Positions 28,015 through 39,128 of a stretch of 64,000 nucleotides of DNA are shown here, piece by piece. Numbering within the stretch: the stretch's first letter is position 1; every line of letters starts with the position of its first letter. The DNA is taken from contig NZ_RYYR01000001.1 in NCBI RefSeq assembly GCF_003977595.1, positions 62,001-126,000 on the forward strand, read 5' to 3'. Source of the stretch: Lysinibacillus antri (lineage in GTDB: Bacteria; Bacillota; Bacilli; Bacillales_A; Planococcaceae). The position numbers and the translations under genes were made by a program. The notes beneath the pieces are model-generated. The model was given only the letters and a program-made list of their open reading frames with translations. It was not told where the DNA came from and ran no database searches.

Positions 28015-28899
28015 TTAGTTGTGTCTTTTTACGATATATTGTGCAAATTCTTGTAAAATTATTGTATTCTTATCAATTTTACCTAAAGCGGCAATTGCAA
28101 ATTGATAGTGTTCTTCTAGTTTTTGCTTTGCACCTTCTAATGTTAAAAGGGCCGGATATGTGCTCTTGTGGCTTTCAACGTCCTTACCAGCTGTTTTCCC
28201 AAGTTCTTCTGTCGTCCCAACGATATCTAAGATGTCATCTTGGATTTGGAATGCCAATCCAATATGATGCGCATACTCAACTAGAGCAAAACGTTCTTCC
28301 ATCGTTGCATCTGATAGCACTGCACCAGATTCAATACTAAAACGTAGAAGCGCTCCTGTTTTATTGACATGAACGTTTTCTAATTCTGGTAGGCTAAGGG
28401 TGCGCTTTTCGCCATCCATATCAAGTACTTGACCGCCAACCATTCCTTCTGCTCCAGCAGCTACACTTAATAAATTGATTAATTCAATTCTTTTTTCTGG
28501 AGTAATGTTTTCCATTCTTGCGAGAATCCCAAAGCTTAACGTATTTAATGCATCTCCAGCTAATGTTGCCAATGCATCTCCATAAATTACATGATTCGTT
28601 GGTTTTCCACGACGCATGTCATCATTATCCATACTTGGTAAATCGTCATGAATAAGTGAATATGTATGGATCATTTCAACCACTGCCCCAACAGTATAAG
28701 CTTCTTTTTGATTATTATGAAACATATTGCAGACAGCTAATACAAAAAGTGGACGTACTCTTTTTCCACCAGCCTTTAAAGAATAGAGCATCGATTCTTT
28801 TAATTGTGATGGTGCTTTTATATTTTCTACTAGTGAATATAATTCTTCTTCAAGTTTTGGCAAATTGTCGTTAATAAATTGTTTTAATGTAGTGGTCAT
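28015..28899 (-). CDS. ispA: Polyprenyl synthetase (farnesyl diphosphate synthase type)
   Basis: A 294-residue prenyltransferase with both aspartate-rich motifs (LIHDDLPSMDND near residue 82 and FQIQDDILD near 220) and the GGKRVRP substrate motif near 44. It elongates dimethylallyl diphosphate with isopentenyl diphosphate to C15. It overlaps xseB by 4 bases, in the conserved xseA-xseB-ispA-dxs order. Confidence 0.95.
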   Translation of the reverse strand: MTTTLKQFINDNLPKLEEELYSLVENIKAPSQLKESMLYSLKAGGKRVRPLFVLAVCNMFHNNQKEAYTVGAVVEMIHTYSLIHDDLPSMDNDDMRRGKPTNHVIYGDALATLAGDALNTLSFGILARMENITPEKRIELINLLSVAAGAEGMVGGQVLDMDGEKRTLSLPELENVHVNKTGALLRFSIESGAVLSDATMEERFALVEYAHHIGLAFQIQDDILDIVGTTEELGKTAGKDVESHKSTYPALLTLEGAKQKLEEHYQFAIAALGKIDKNTIILQEFAQYIVKRHN

Positions 28900-29144
28900 T
28901 CGTTGTCCTCTCCATTTGTTGGGTCGAATCGCTGTATTTCGCCATTTTCATTTACAATTGAAATTAATTGCTTTTCTGCATTTTGTAATTTTTCATGGCA
29001 AAAATGAGATAATTCCATCCCCTTTTTATATAAATCAATTGCTTCTTCTAAAGGTACATCACCTTGTTCTAGTTTGCGGACGATATCTTCTAGCTGTGTC
29101 ATGGCGATAGCAAAATTTTGTTGTTTTTCCATGCCTTGCCTCAC
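28896..29144 (-). CDS. xseB: Exonuclease VII small subunit
   Basis: An 82-residue all-helical protein with FAIAMTQLEDIVRKLEQGDVPLEEAIDLYKKGMEL, the family signature. Several copies bind one XseA chain to form a nuclease that degrades single-stranded DNA to oligonucleotides. It overlaps xseA (ATGA type) and ispA by 4 bases each. Confidence 0.96.
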   Translation of the reverse strand: MRQGMEKQQNFAIAMTQLEDIVRKLEQGDVPLEEAIDLYKKGMELSHFCHEKLQNAEKQLISIVNENGEIQRFDPTNGEDNE

Positions 29145-30484
29145 TCCTTCATCCTAAGTTTTGTTATTTTCGCTTCTGCTTCTCCATCATGATAATGAAT
29201 GGAAATTGTATCTTCTATTTTTAATTGGGATGCAGATCTAATCACTTTATCTTCTTTATAGGACACACTATATCCTCTCGTCATGATCGCCAATGGATTT
29301 AATGCTTCTAATGTTCGAATCGCAGCCACGTATGAATCTTTCTGCTTATCAATCACTGAATTGATGGACCGTGTTAAGCGATTCGACGTTTGTTCTAATT
29401 GATTTTGATAATATTGGATTGCATTTTTAGGTGAATTTAGTTTAAGTGCGGTATCTAATTGTTGCAATTCATTATTTTTCTTCATTAAATACAGTTGTGA
29501 CGCTCTTCCTAACTGCATATCCATTTGAATTAATTTTTCTGTAAACGGTCGATAAAGACGCTCCGGTGATGCTAACGGATAAGCGTTTCGAAGTTTTGTT
29601 AATCGATTTCGTTCAAAATTTAATTTAGTTGACACCATTTGGTGAAGCTGAGATCGGTTTTTTAAAATACGTTGCACTAATTCTTGTTGATTTGGCACTG
29701 CTAACTCTGCTGCTGCAGTTGGTGTAGGTGCGCGTAAATCTGCAACAAAATCAGTTATTGTCGTATCTGTCTCATGTCCAACCGCACTAATAATAGGGAT
29801 TTTACTTTCAAAGATTGCCCGCGCAACAATTTCTTCATTAAATGCCCATAAGTCTTCAATAGATCCACCACCGCGCCCTACTATTAAGACGTCACATCGT
29901 TGTTGTCTGTTCGCTAGTTGAATATTTTTTACAATATTTGGTGCTGCATTTTCACCTTGTACAACTGTTGGATAGATGATAATTTCAACTAATGGATAGC
30001 GTCTTGAGATTGTTGTACAAATATCCCGAATAGCCGCTCCTGAAGTTGCAGTTAATACTCCGACTGTTTTTGGAAAAATCGGAATCGGCTGTTTAAAATT
30101 CGGATTAAATAACCCTTCATTCATCAACTTTTCCTTTAGCTGATTAAAGGCCACAAAAAGACCTCCGACTCCATCTGGTTCCATCGTTTGGACATAAAGC
30201 TGGTAAACACCTGTAGCCTCATACACACTGACTTCACCACGGATGAACACTTGCATACCTTCCTCAGGTTTAAACTTTAATTTACTCGCATTCATGCGAA
30301 ACATCGCTGCCGTAATTCGGGAAGCATCATCTTTTAAAGTGAAGTAAATGTGCCCTGACGGATGATTTTTTACATTTGATAACTCGCCTTTCACATAAAC
30401 CTCACGTAAATGTGGATCAGCATCAAATTTTCTTCTTATATATTTCGTTAAAGCTTTTACAGTTAAATACGAAGTTGATGTCAT
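29141..30484 (-). CDS. xseA: Exonuclease VII large subunit
   Basis: A 447-residue protein with an N-terminal OB fold (YLTVKALTKYIRRKFDADPHLREVYVKGELSN), the catalytic core with DVLIVGRGGGSIEDLWAFNEE and ISAVGHETDTTITDFVADLRAPTPTAAAE, a long coiled coil (about 265-390) and a short C-terminal domain. Start is ATG at 30484. The 269-base gap to folD holds a strongly structured repeat rather than a gene. Confidence 0.96.
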   Translation of the reverse strand: MTSTSYLTVKALTKYIRRKFDADPHLREVYVKGELSNVKNHPSGHIYFTLKDDASRITAAMFRMNASKLKFKPEEGMQVFIRGEVSVYEATGVYQLYVQTMEPDGVGGLFVAFNQLKEKLMNEGLFNPNFKQPIPIFPKTVGVLTATSGAAIRDICTTISRRYPLVEIIIYPTVVQGENAAPNIVKNIQLANRQQRCDVLIVGRGGGSIEDLWAFNEEIVARAIFESKIPIISAVGHETDTTITDFVADLRAPTPTAAAELAVPNQQELVQRILKNRSQLHQMVSTKLNFERNRLTKLRNAYPLASPERLYRPFTEKLIQMDMQLGRASQLYLMKKNNELQQLDTALKLNSPKNAIQYYQNQLEQTSNRLTRSINSVIDKQKDSYVAAIRTLEALNPLAIMTRGYSVSYKEDKVIRSASQLKIEDTISIHYHDGEAEAKITKLRMKE

Positions 30485-30528
30485 CTATAAGGACTCCTTA
30501 GTAATCATAAACTTTTTGTCCAATAGAA

Positions 30529-30639
30529 AAGCTGTTTCTCTTTAGAAAACACCCTTTGTCACATTCGTTCCAACAAAGAATGGTGTTTTCTACGGATCAT
30601 CTATTTAACAAGCTTGATCCGCTTTTAGAAAAACAGCTT
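30529..30639. repeat. Three-stem palindromic element between folD and xseA
   Basis: The outer stem 30529-30537/30631-30639 (aagctgttt/aaacagctt) encloses a perfect 11-base hairpin 30543-30553/30582-30592, extended by ctttg/caaag inside, and a 6-base hairpin 30594-30599/30615-30620 (ggatca/tgatcc). The result is a three-way junction on either strand. No T run directly follows. It may be a mobile palindromic element, an RNA leader for xseA on the minus strand, or a processing signal. Confidence 0.55.
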
Positions 30640-30753
30640 CTGTCATTTTATCCCACAAAGTGGGCATAGACGTTCACTTCAAGGTATAGTGAAGCGAAAA
30701 CGAGACAGATCCTGTACATCGAATCTCCTCACTTGTTGAAGGTTCAATTTATA

Positions 30754-31629
30754 TTACATGTTTTGAATGTACTTGGCCTGTGACAATTGTTTTTGTGCAG
30801 ATTGTACAGTGTTATAAAGTAACATTGTAATTGTCATTGGACCTACTCCTCCTGGAACTGGTGTAATATGAGAAGCGATTGGCTCTACTTCTGCAAAATT
30901 CACGTCTCCAGTGAGTTTATTGTTTTCATCACGATTAATACCTACATCAATTACGACCGCGCCAGGTTTAATATGTTCTTTTGAAATAAAATTAGCTCGA
31001 CCTACTGCTGCGATTAAAATATCCGCTTGTTTCGTAATAGCAGGTAAATCTGGTGTTTTGGAATGTGTATATGTAACAGTCGCGTCTTTTTGAAGTAACA
31101 GTTGTCCCATTGGCTTACCAACGATATGGCTACGTCCAACGACTACAGCATGCTTCCCAGCAATTTCGATACCAGAATACTCTAATAGTTTCATTACGCC
31201 AAATGGAGTACAAGGTAAGAACGTATCTTGTCCTAACATCATTTTCCCTACACTTACAGGTGAGAAACCATCCACATCTTTTTCAGGTGAAATTGTTGCG
31301 ATTACATTGTCTTCATCAATATGTTTTGGTAAAGGTAATTGAACTAAAATTCCGTGAATATCATGTCGATTATTTAAGATACGAATTTGGTCAAGGAGTT
31401 CTTCCTCTGTCACTTCTGCAGGTAATTTAATTAATTCAGAAAAAATCCCGATTGCTTCACATGATTTTTGTTTGTTGCGGACATACGTTTGAGAAGCTGG
31501 ATTATCCCCAACTAAAATTACTGCAAGACCAGGCGTGATTCCCTCTTCCTTTAATTGCACTACTTGTTCTGCTACTGATTTACGAATTTCTTGACCAATT
31601 TCATTTCCACTAATAATGCTGCTCGCCAT
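30754..31629 (-). CDS. folD: Methylenetetrahydrofolate dehydrogenase/cyclohydrolase
   Basis: A 291-residue bifunctional enzyme. It has the catalytic Tyr/Lys segment [16 protein letters not shown] near residue 50, the conserved [13 protein letters not shown] and PEKDVDGF, the NADP fold [16 protein letters not shown] near 165, and the terminal [14 protein letters not shown]. It interconverts 5,10-methylene- and 10-formyl-tetrahydrofolate and would use methylene units from the glycine cleavage system. It follows nusB by 23 bases. Confidence 0.97.
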   Translation of the reverse strand: MASSIISGNEIGQEIRKSVAEQVVQLKEEGITPGLAVILVGDNPASQTYVRNKQKSCEAIGIFSELIKLPAEVTEEELLDQIRILNNRHDIHGILVQLPLPKHIDEDNVIATISPEKDVDGFSPVSVGKMMLGQDTFLPCTPFGVMKLLEYSGIEIAGKHAVVVGRSHIVGKPMGQLLLQKDATVTYTHSKTPDLPAITKQADILIAAVGRANFISKEHIKPGAVVIDVGINRDENNKLTGDVNFAEVEPIASHITPVPGGVGPMTITMLLYNTVQSAQKQLSQAKYIQNM

Positions 31630-31652
31630 TTTTGTTACTTCCTTTCATACGA

Positions 31653-32039
31653 CTATTGTTGTGTAAATTTCGATAGAACACCATTTACAAATTTGCTTGA
31701 TTTTTCGTCACCAAACGTTTTACAAAGCTCAATTGCTTCATTTAATACAACACGATTTGGTGCGTCCTCCATATATTGTAATTCATAAACAGCTAAACGC
31801 AATACTGTTCTTTCGATTTTTGGTAGACGGCCGAGTGACCAATTTTCTAAGTTCTTTTCTAGTGCTTCGTCGATTTCCTGTTGATGTTTTGTCACACCAT
31901 GGACTAACTGCTCAAAGAACGCATCAGACTCGTCTTCATTTAATATATGTCCAATCGCCTCTTCTAAAGTTAGATCCTGCGTGTTATCTAACTGAAACAG
32001 TACTTGTACCGCTTTTTCTCGCGCGTCATGTCGTTTCAT
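31653..32039 (-). CDS. nusB: Transcription antitermination factor NusB
   Basis: A 128-residue all-helical protein opening MKRHDAREKAVQVLFQLD, with WSLGRLPKIERTVLRLAVYEL and LNEAIELCKTFGDEKSSKFVNGVL, the complete family pattern. With NusE it binds boxA RNA in rRNA leaders. In B. subtilis it follows the Asp23-like yqhY; here glpK, tlp and their flanks lie between. Confidence 0.96.
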   Translation of the reverse strand: MKRHDAREKAVQVLFQLDNTQDLTLEEAIGHILNEDESDAFFEQLVHGVTKHQQEIDEALEKNLENWSLGRLPKIERTVLRLAVYELQYMEDAPNRVVLNEAIELCKTFGDEKSSKFVNGVLSKFTQQ

Positions 32040-32243
32040 TATTTAAATCTCCTTCATTCTTAACATTAAGTTTTATAATAACATATTTTAGCTTTTCTAA
32101 CACTCCTTCAAACAATACAAGTGAAAAAATACACAAAATCCGTTTATTTCTAGAATTCGATTGACCTGTTTGTAGTTAGCACTCCTGGATCCAGTCTGTA
32201 TTGACATGATCTTATTGGAGAAGTGGTTTTCCTTAATATGTAT

Positions 32244-32273
32244 GCTATCCAGAGGAAGTACGATCTGGATAGC
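32244..32273. other. Perfect hairpin just downstream of glpK
   Basis: A 10-base stem (gctatccaga/tctggatagc) followed by TATTTTTATTT on the plus strand only; on the minus strand, the direction of glpK, no T run follows. The flanking 32160-32240 holds no gene and could be a remnant of an inserted element. Confidence 0.5.
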
Positions 32274-32279
32274 CTATTT

Positions 32280-33839
<1,560 letters not shown>

Positions 33840-33845
33840 TTACAA

Positions 33846-33874
33846 GAAAAAAGAGCATGCCCTATGACATACTC
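33846..33874 (-). terminator. Terminator of tlp
   Basis: Nine-base stem with two G.U pairs then TTTTTTC on the minus strand, 20 bases after the tlp stop. Confidence 0.75.
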
Positions 33875-33893
33875 CATAATTTAATACTTATTG

Positions 33894-34127
33894 TCATTCG
33901 TATCGTTTTCGATTTGCAGCTTCATCCTTAATTTCTTCTCTTAAACCTACTATCGCTTGTTTTCTTCGTTCATTTTTCGCATCAAGTTTTGCTCTTTCTT
34001 CAGGTCCAGCATTTGCAATTGTTTCTTCTGCTGCTTCCATATTTTGCAACGTATTTTGGACAATCGCTTGTAATTTTTCTACATTGTCTGATCGATCATC
34101 TGGATTGTGTTTTCTTTGATTTGCCAT
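33894..34127 (-). CDS. tlp: Small acid-soluble spore protein Tlp
   Basis: A 77-residue charged, helical protein with the Tlp signature NPDDRSDNVEKLQAIVQNTLQNMEAAEE and the ending EIKDEAANRKRYE. Tlp is made late in the forespore and stored in the spore core. GGAGCG lies upstream of ATG at 34127; own terminator follows. Despite its historic name it has no thioredoxin motif. Confidence 0.92.
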   Translation of the reverse strand: MANQRKHNPDDRSDNVEKLQAIVQNTLQNMEAAEETIANAGPEERAKLDAKNERRKQAIVGLREEIKDEAANRKRYE

Positions 34128-34245
34128 TTGTTTCGCTCCTTTTGATTGTAATTGAAATTACGGCATTAGTTTGGATGGATGCACATAAATTATTCGCTAC
34201 AAAAGGAGGAAACATTTTTACAATTAAGTACTTCTATTTCAAAAG

Positions 34246-34275
34246 AAAAACCCTTCCTAGTGAATAAAGGAAGGG
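34246..34275 (-). terminator. Terminator of the Asp23-family gene
   Basis: Eight-base stem (cccttcct/aggaaggg) followed by TTTTTC on the minus strand. Confidence 0.8.
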
Positions 34276-34292
34276 CTTACGCGAATTGTTTG

Positions 34293-34697
34293 TTATTCTT
34301 CATCTTTTAGTTGTTCAAACTGAATTGCGGTAATATGAACGTTGACTTCGTTTGTATCAATGGATGTCATATTAAATATTGCTTGTCTAATGGATGTTTG
34401 AACCTCTTTTGCCACTTTTGGAATGGAATAGCCATATTTTACGGAGCAGTATACATCAATGACTATTTGCCCATCCTCCGATATTGCAGCCTTTACACCC
34501 TTTGAATGCACTTTTTTTCCAAAGCGTTCTGCAACTCCTGAAGCAAAATTACCTCTTGTAGCTGCCACTCCGTCAATTTCTGTTGTGGCAATTCCAGCAA
34601 TCACTTCGATTACTTCCGGCGCTACCTCTATTTGACCAAGTTCTTCTTTACCAGAAGGAGTTGGTTGTACGAAAGCTTTTGCTACTTTCTCAGCCAT
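34293..34697 (-). CDS. Asp23/Gls24 family envelope stress response protein (YqhY-like)
   Basis: A 134-residue protein with the Asp23 core LGQIEVAPEVIEVIAGIATTEIDGVAATRG and IVIDVYCSVKYGYSIPKVAKEVQTSI. In Firmicutes the yqhY gene sits beside accB-accC and its loss disturbs acetyl-CoA carboxylase control; here the LLM oxidoreductase separates it from accC. Start chosen: ATG at 34697 with GAGAGG nine bases upstream; a longer reading to 34781 puts that site inside the gene. Confidence 0.88.
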   Translation of the reverse strand: MAEKVAKAFVQPTPSGKEELGQIEVAPEVIEVIAGIATTEIDGVAATRGNFASGVAERFGKKVHSKGVKAAISEDGQIVIDVYCSVKYGYSIPKVAKEVQTSIRQAIFNMTSIDTNEVNVHITAIQFEQLKDEE

Positions 34698-34825
34698 CTT
34701 CTTCATCCTCTCTACTTCGCAAAATTGTGGAAAAAATACAGATTTCACAAAGACTTCTATTTGTATTTTATTATACAACATTTTTCGTTACTCGGTAGGA
34801 TACAATACGTGTTTTTAAACAATAT

Positions 34826-35803
34826 TTAACGATTCCAAACTTCAGCAAGTAATTGATACGATTTTTTTCTTTTCTCTTGATCATAAATTGCACTATTTAC
34901 AACGATTTCGTCTACATCTCGATTGCTTATTACTTCCACTAATTTTTCATAAACAGTTTGTTGTGAGCCAAAGAATGTGAATTTTAATTGTTGCATCACA
35001 ATATTTTTCTCATGTTCCGTCCAAAGATCACTCATATTTCGTGGTGGGGGTGTTTTCCCTCGTTTTCCTTGAATCATGCCTAAAAACTGTTGGAACAGTG
35101 TACTAGCTAAAAATTCACCTTCTTCATCGGTTTCCCCAACGACAGCATTGATCCCAATCATCACATAAGGCTTGTCCAAAACTTCCGATGGTACAAAATT
35201 TCTTCTGTACGTATTTAACGCATCATCTAATAAATCTGGAGCAAAATGACTGGCGAAGGAATACGGTAAACCTAATTTCCCAGCTAACTGTGCACTATAT
35301 AAACTTGACCCCAGCAACCAAATAGGAATATTTAATCCTTTCCCTGGCACGGCAATCACCGGTCGATCAATATCTTTAAAATAACCCATTAATTCGCCAA
35401 CTAAACTGTCAAACTCATATGCGCCACGTTCGTCACGTCTTAATGCTCTTGCTGTCATCATATCTGACCCTGGCGCTCGACCCAAACCTAAATCCACTCG
35501 GCCTGGATACATGGATTCAAGTGTTCCAAACTGCTCGGCGACTACTAAAGGAGCATGATTCGGTAACATAATCCCTCCAGCACCAACTCGAATGGATGTC
35601 GACGCACCAAGTAAATAACTCATTAAAATTGGAGTCGCAGAACTGGCAATCCCTTGCATATTATGATGTTCAGCTACCCAGTAACGGTAATACCCATGCT
35701 TTTCAACATGTTGAATTAATTCTCGGCTATAAATAAAAGATTTAGCAGGTGTTTCACCTTCTAAAACGGGTGCTAAATCCAAAACGGATAATTTTGGTAC
35801 CAT
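34826..35803 (-). CDS. LLM class flavin-dependent oxidoreductase
   Basis: A 325-residue luciferase-like TIM-barrel protein. It has LSVLDLAPVLEGETPAKSF at the N-terminus, YYRYWVAEHHNM near residue 40, VGAGGIMLPNHAPLVVAEQFGTLE near 75, and LGLGRAPGSD near 105. This is the MsnO8/YwcH-like subfamily, predicted to use reduced FMN on unknown small molecules. It is an insertion between the Asp23-family gene and accC relative to B. subtilis and appears to be a single-gene unit. Confidence 0.88.
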   Translation of the reverse strand: MVPKLSVLDLAPVLEGETPAKSFIYSRELIQHVEKHGYYRYWVAEHHNMQGIASSATPILMSYLLGASTSIRVGAGGIMLPNHAPLVVAEQFGTLESMYPGRVDLGLGRAPGSDMMTARALRRDERGAYEFDSLVGELMGYFKDIDRPVIAVPGKGLNIPIWLLGSSLYSAQLAGKLGLPYSFASHFAPDLLDDALNTYRRNFVPSEVLDKPYVMIGINAVVGETDEEGEFLASTLFQQFLGMIQGKRGKTPPPRNMSDLWTEHEKNIVMQQLKFTFFGSQQTVYEKLVEVISNRDVDEIVVNSAIYDQEKRKKSYQLLAEVWNR

Positions 35804-35867
35804 CTTCTCTCCCCTTTCTCCTTTAGTATAATGGGAATTTGTAATTGATTCATTTATTTACACTTAC

Positions 35868-35905
35868 AAAAAAAGAGACCTTCTCAAAATGAGAAAGCCC
35901 CTTTT
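35868..35905 (-). terminator. Terminator of accB-accC
   Basis: A stem of about 12 pairs (G.U included) and then TTTTTTT on the minus strand, 9 bases after the accC stop. Confidence 0.8.
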
Positions 35906-35913
35906 AGTAAATA

Positions 35914-37287
35914 TTATTTCGTTACTGATTCTTTTTTAACGTTTAAAATATCATTCTCTTCAAGGAATTTTGTATTGAATTTCCCTGATTGGAATACTTC
36001 GTTGTTCATTAAAGCTTGGTGGAATGGAATTGTTGTGTTGATTCCAGGACCAGATACTTCAAATTCGCTTAATGCACGATTCATACGAGCAATTGCTTCT
36101 TCACGTGTATCGGCATGAACAATTAGTTTTGCTACCATTGAATCGTAGAATGGTGGGATTGTATAACCTGCGTAAACAGCAGAGTCAATACGAACGCCAT
36201 ATCCACCTGGTGTAATGTACGTATCTACTGTACCAGCTGAAGGCATAAAGTTTTTGTATGCATTTTCAGCATTGATACGGCATTCAATCGCCCAACCATT
36301 AATTTTAATGTCTTCTTGAGCAAATGGTAACTTCTCACCAGAAGCGATTTTTAATTGTTGTTGAACTAAGTCAACACCTGTAATCATTTCTGTTACTGGG
36401 TGTTCTACTTGGATACGCGTGTTCATTTCCATGAAGTAGAACTTATCTGCTTGGTAATCATAGATAAATTCAATTGTACCTGCACCTTCATAGTTACAAG
36501 CTTGTGCCGCTTTAACAGCTGCTGCACCCATTTCTGCACGTCTTTCTTCAGATAATGCTGGAGATGGCGCTTCTTCTACTAATTTTTGCATGCGTCGTTG
36601 AACTGTACAATCACGTTCACCTAAATGCACTACGTTACCGTGACCATCCGCTAATACTTGAATTTCACAGTGACGGAAGTATTCAATGAATTTTTCTAAA
36701 TACACACCAGGGTTACCGAATGCTGCAGCAGCTTCTTTTTGCGTAATCTCAATACCTTTTACAAGATCTTCTTCTGTGCGAGCTACACGGATCCCTTTAC
36801 CACCGCCACCAGCAGTAGCTTTAATAATTACAGGGTAACCAATTTTGTTTGCCCATTCTTTACCTGTTTCGATATCTGGAACAATTCCAGTACCAGGAAC
36901 AAGAGGAACTCCTGCTTCTTCCATCGTATCACGCGCAACGTCTTTAATACCCATGATTTTAATAGAATCAGAAGATGGACCAATAAATTTAATTCCTGCA
37001 CGTTCACAGCTTTCGGCAAAATCAGCGTTTTCAGCTAAGAAACCATATCCAGGGTGAATTCCATCAACACCTGTTTTTTCAGCTACACCTAGAACAGCTG
37101 GGAAGCTAAGATATGAGTCTTTTGATAATTTTGGGCCGATGCAATAAGCTTCGTCAGCTAATTTAACATGAAGTGCATCACGATCAGCTTCAGAATATAC
37201 TGCCACTGTTTCGATGCCTAGTTCTTTACAAGCACGGATAATACGTACTGCAATTTCACCACGGTTTGCAATTAATACTTTTTTCAT
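35914..37287 (-). CDS. accC: Biotin carboxylase subunit of acetyl-CoA carboxylase
   Basis: A 457-residue ATP-grasp enzyme. The N-domain opens [24 protein letters not shown], the glycine-rich ATP lid is [14 protein letters not shown] near residue 160, and catalytic residues lie in [20 protein letters not shown] near 290. It carboxylates the biotin on AccB for malonyl-CoA synthesis, and might also serve the propionyl-CoA carboxylase beta subunit at the left end. It follows accB by 14 bases. Confidence 0.97.
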   Translation of the reverse strand: MKKVLIANRGEIAVRIIRACKELGIETVAVYSEADRDALHVKLADEAYCIGPKLSKDSYLSFPAVLGVAEKTGVDGIHPGYGFLAENADFAESCERAGIKFIGPSSDSIKIMGIKDVARDTMEEAGVPLVPGTGIVPDIETGKEWANKIGYPVIIKATAGGGGKGIRVARTEEDLVKGIEITQKEAAAAFGNPGVYLEKFIEYFRHCEIQVLADGHGNVVHLGERDCTVQRRMQKLVEEAPSPALSEERRAEMGAAAVKAAQACNYEGAGTIEFIYDYQADKFYFMEMNTRIQVEHPVTEMITGVDLVQQQLKIASGEKLPFAQEDIKINGWAIECRINAENAYKNFMPSAGTVDTYITPGGYGVRIDSAVYAGYTIPPFYDSMVAKLIVHADTREEAIARMNRALSEFEVSGPGINTTIPFHQALMNNEVFQSGKFNTKFLEENDILNVKKESVTK

Positions 37288-37301
37288 GATTGAAGCACTC
37301 C

Positions 37302-37814
37302 TTATTCAGGTTTCACTAAGAATAGTGGTTGACCATATTCTACTAATTGACCGTCTTTCACTAGTACTTCAACAATTTCACCTTTGATTTCAGCTTCGAT
37401 TTCGTTGAATAATTTCATTGCTTCAACGATACAAACGATTGATTCATCGCCAACAACATCGCCAACTTTTACATATGCTGGAGCATCTGGTGATGGAGCT
37501 TGATAGAATGTTCCAACCATAGGAGATGTAATTTTATGTAATGAAGAATCATCTACATTAACTGGAGTAGCTTTTACTTCTTCTACTTTTACTTCTTCAG
37601 CTTTAGGCGCTGGAGCAGCTACAGCAACTGGAGTTTGTTGTACTACAGGAGCGGCTACTTCTTTTTTAGGAGCTACTACTTCTGTTAAAACACCATTGCT
37701 CTTTTTTAATTTAATTTTTGCACCTTCATTTTCATATACAAACTCGTCAATTGTTGACCCATCTACTAATTTAATAATTTCTCTTAATTCTTGTACTTTA
37801 AACAATATAGACAC
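37302..37814 (-). CDS. accB: Biotin carboxyl carrier protein of acetyl-CoA carboxylase
   Basis: A 170-residue protein with an N-terminal helical segment ([22 protein letters not shown]), an Ala/Pro/Val/Lys-rich flexible linker (about residues 47-88) and a C-terminal biotinyl domain. The biotin lysine is K134 in [14 protein letters not shown]; the usual AMKM is AMKL here. It carries CO2 between AccC and the carboxyltransferase. First gene of accB-accC. Confidence 0.96.
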   Translation of the reverse strand: MSILFKVQELREIIKLVDGSTIDEFVYENEGAKIKLKKSNGVLTEVVAPKKEVAAPVVQQTPVAVAAPAPKAEEVKVEEVKATPVNVDDSSLHKITSPMVGTFYQAPSPDAPAYVKVGDVVGDESIVCIVEAMKLFNEIEAEIKGEIVEVLVKDGQLVEYGQPLFLVKPE

Positions 37815-37901
37815 CCCTTATTTTTTATAACTACAAGTACCATTTTATAATTTTTTGAAACATTTTGAAATAATTAATTTTTATTTTTATAGAAATAATG
37901 T

Positions 37902-37938
37902 AAAAAACAGTGCTTTCGTTGTAAAAACGAACGCACTG
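37902..37938 (-). terminator. Terminator of the spoIIIA operon
   Basis: A stem of about 11 pairs (cagtgc core) then TTTTTT on the minus strand, between spoIIIAH and accB. Confidence 0.8.
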
Positions 37939-37995
37939 CGCAATTTCTGTTATATAACATTTTCGTTTTTATTATATTAGAAGATAGTTTTCCAA

Positions 37996-38535
37996 TTAAT
38001 AGTAGTTCGATTGAGGATTTACCGTTACATCGCTAACTTCTTCTAGTTCTGAACGAACAATATAAATGATTTCGTTTGCTTGTTGTTTTGATAATTCGTC
38101 CGTTAATACCGTTACTAATGCTTTCTCACCCTCAACTCTTACTAACGCATCTGAGTAACCAAGGGATTCAATTAACATTTCTAGCATTGATTCAGAAGAT
38201 TCTTGTTCAATTAAAGCATTCATCTCATTATAAGCTTCATTTTTCTCTTCAGCACTATATTGATCTGATGCAATTTTTTGCGTTAACTGATCACGAATTT
38301 GGCTACGTTCATTGCTTATTTCCATTCGCATTTCATCAAATAAATAACTTTCTGAAGTCGTTTTTAAAATCTCTTCCTCATTTACACCTGTCAATGTTGT
38401 TTCTTTTAGTGTGTCATCTGTAAAAATCGTTAATAAATCCACATCACGATTTGGCTCAAATACATAGTACACTGAAATGACGGCTGCTAAACTAAGTAGC
38501 GTTAATAACCATACTGTTCTTCTTTTTACCTTCAT
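37996..38535 (-). CDS. spoIIIAH: Stage III sporulation protein AH
   Basis: A 179-residue bitopic protein with a transmembrane helix at about residues 8-26 (TVWLLTLLSLAAVISVYYVF), a charged helical region (SNERSQIRDQLTQKIASDQYSAEEKNEAYNEM) and a C-terminal ring-building domain (ALVRVEGEKALVTVLTDELSKQQANEIIYIV). In the mother cell it docks with forespore SpoIIQ. It is somewhat shorter than the B. subtilis 218-residue protein. Overlaps spoIIIAG by 4 bases. Confidence 0.92.
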   Translation of the reverse strand: MKVKRRTVWLLTLLSLAAVISVYYVFEPNRDVDLLTIFTDDTLKETTLTGVNEEEILKTTSESYLFDEMRMEISNERSQIRDQLTQKIASDQYSAEEKNEAYNEMNALIEQESSESMLEMLIESLGYSDALVRVEGEKALVTVLTDELSKQQANEIIYIVRSELEEVSDVTVNPQSNYY

Positions 38536-38936
38536 TGTTCATCTCCTTTGTTCTCCATCGGTACAATCATAATTCTGTGAGTAGGCATTTGCATTACTCG
38601 ACTAATTGTTTCTAACAGTTTCTTTTGTATTGCTGGGTCAGAAGCGCCCTCTGAAACGACGAGCAATCCTGATACAGCCTGTTTTTCATTACTTGTACTA
38701 AAGTCTAGCAAGCTATCCTTCGATTTCGTTGCTTGACTACCATCATAATGAAAGTATACCTTTACTTGTCCAACCCCTTGTATTTGACTTAAGGTATGTT
38801 CAAGTCTGCCTTCTTCTGAAGAAGTGTCATATTGCTCTTTTACTGGATCATTTAACGTTACAGAAATGTACGCAATGAACGCTAATACTGCAATGGGAAT
38901 AAAAATTAGTTTTTGCTTTGTCCATTTCTTTTCCAC
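38532..38936 (-). CDS. spoIIIAG: Stage III sporulation protein AG (short form)
   Basis: A 134-residue protein with an N-terminal transmembrane helix (KLIFIPIAVLAFIAYISV) and an extracellular ring domain (LEHTLSQIQGVGQVKVYFHYDG, VSGLLVVSEGASDPAIQKKLLETISRVMQMPTHRIMIVPM). It would form the large ring of the SpoIIIA channel. Start chosen: GTG at 38936 with AGGGGG seven bases upstream; an ATG at 39017 is open but lacks such a site. It is much shorter than the 229-residue B. subtilis AG, mostly in the N-terminal linker. Confidence 0.85.
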   Translation of the reverse strand: MEKKWTKQKLIFIPIAVLAFIAYISVTLNDPVKEQYDTSSEEGRLEHTLSQIQGVGQVKVYFHYDGSQATKSKDSLLDFSTSNEKQAVSGLLVVSEGASDPAIQKKLLETISRVMQMPTHRIMIVPMENKGDEQ

Positions 38937-39128
38937 CTCACGTCCCCCTGCGCCCCCCTTCCATTCAATACGCCTAATTGCGATGTTCAAATAAGTTCGT
39001 TCGCAAGTGGCGTTCACTATATTGGAGTTTTTGTTCAGTAGTCACGTGTTTTTCATTGTTGCATTGCTCTTGACTGAACAAGTTTAACGTTTCAACACAT
39101 TGTATGAAGCTAGTCCCAAGTCTATGCT

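Noticed and set aside
31697-32164. 155-residue plus-strand ORF opposite nusB
   Set aside because: Shadow frame of nusB with low-complexity Leu/His-rich translation and no ribosome site.
39031-39081. Inverted repeat between spoIIIAF and spoIIIAG (ttgttcagt/actgaacaa) as a terminator
   Set aside because: Loop of 33 bases and no T run on the minus strand; it may be chance or a minor RNA structure.
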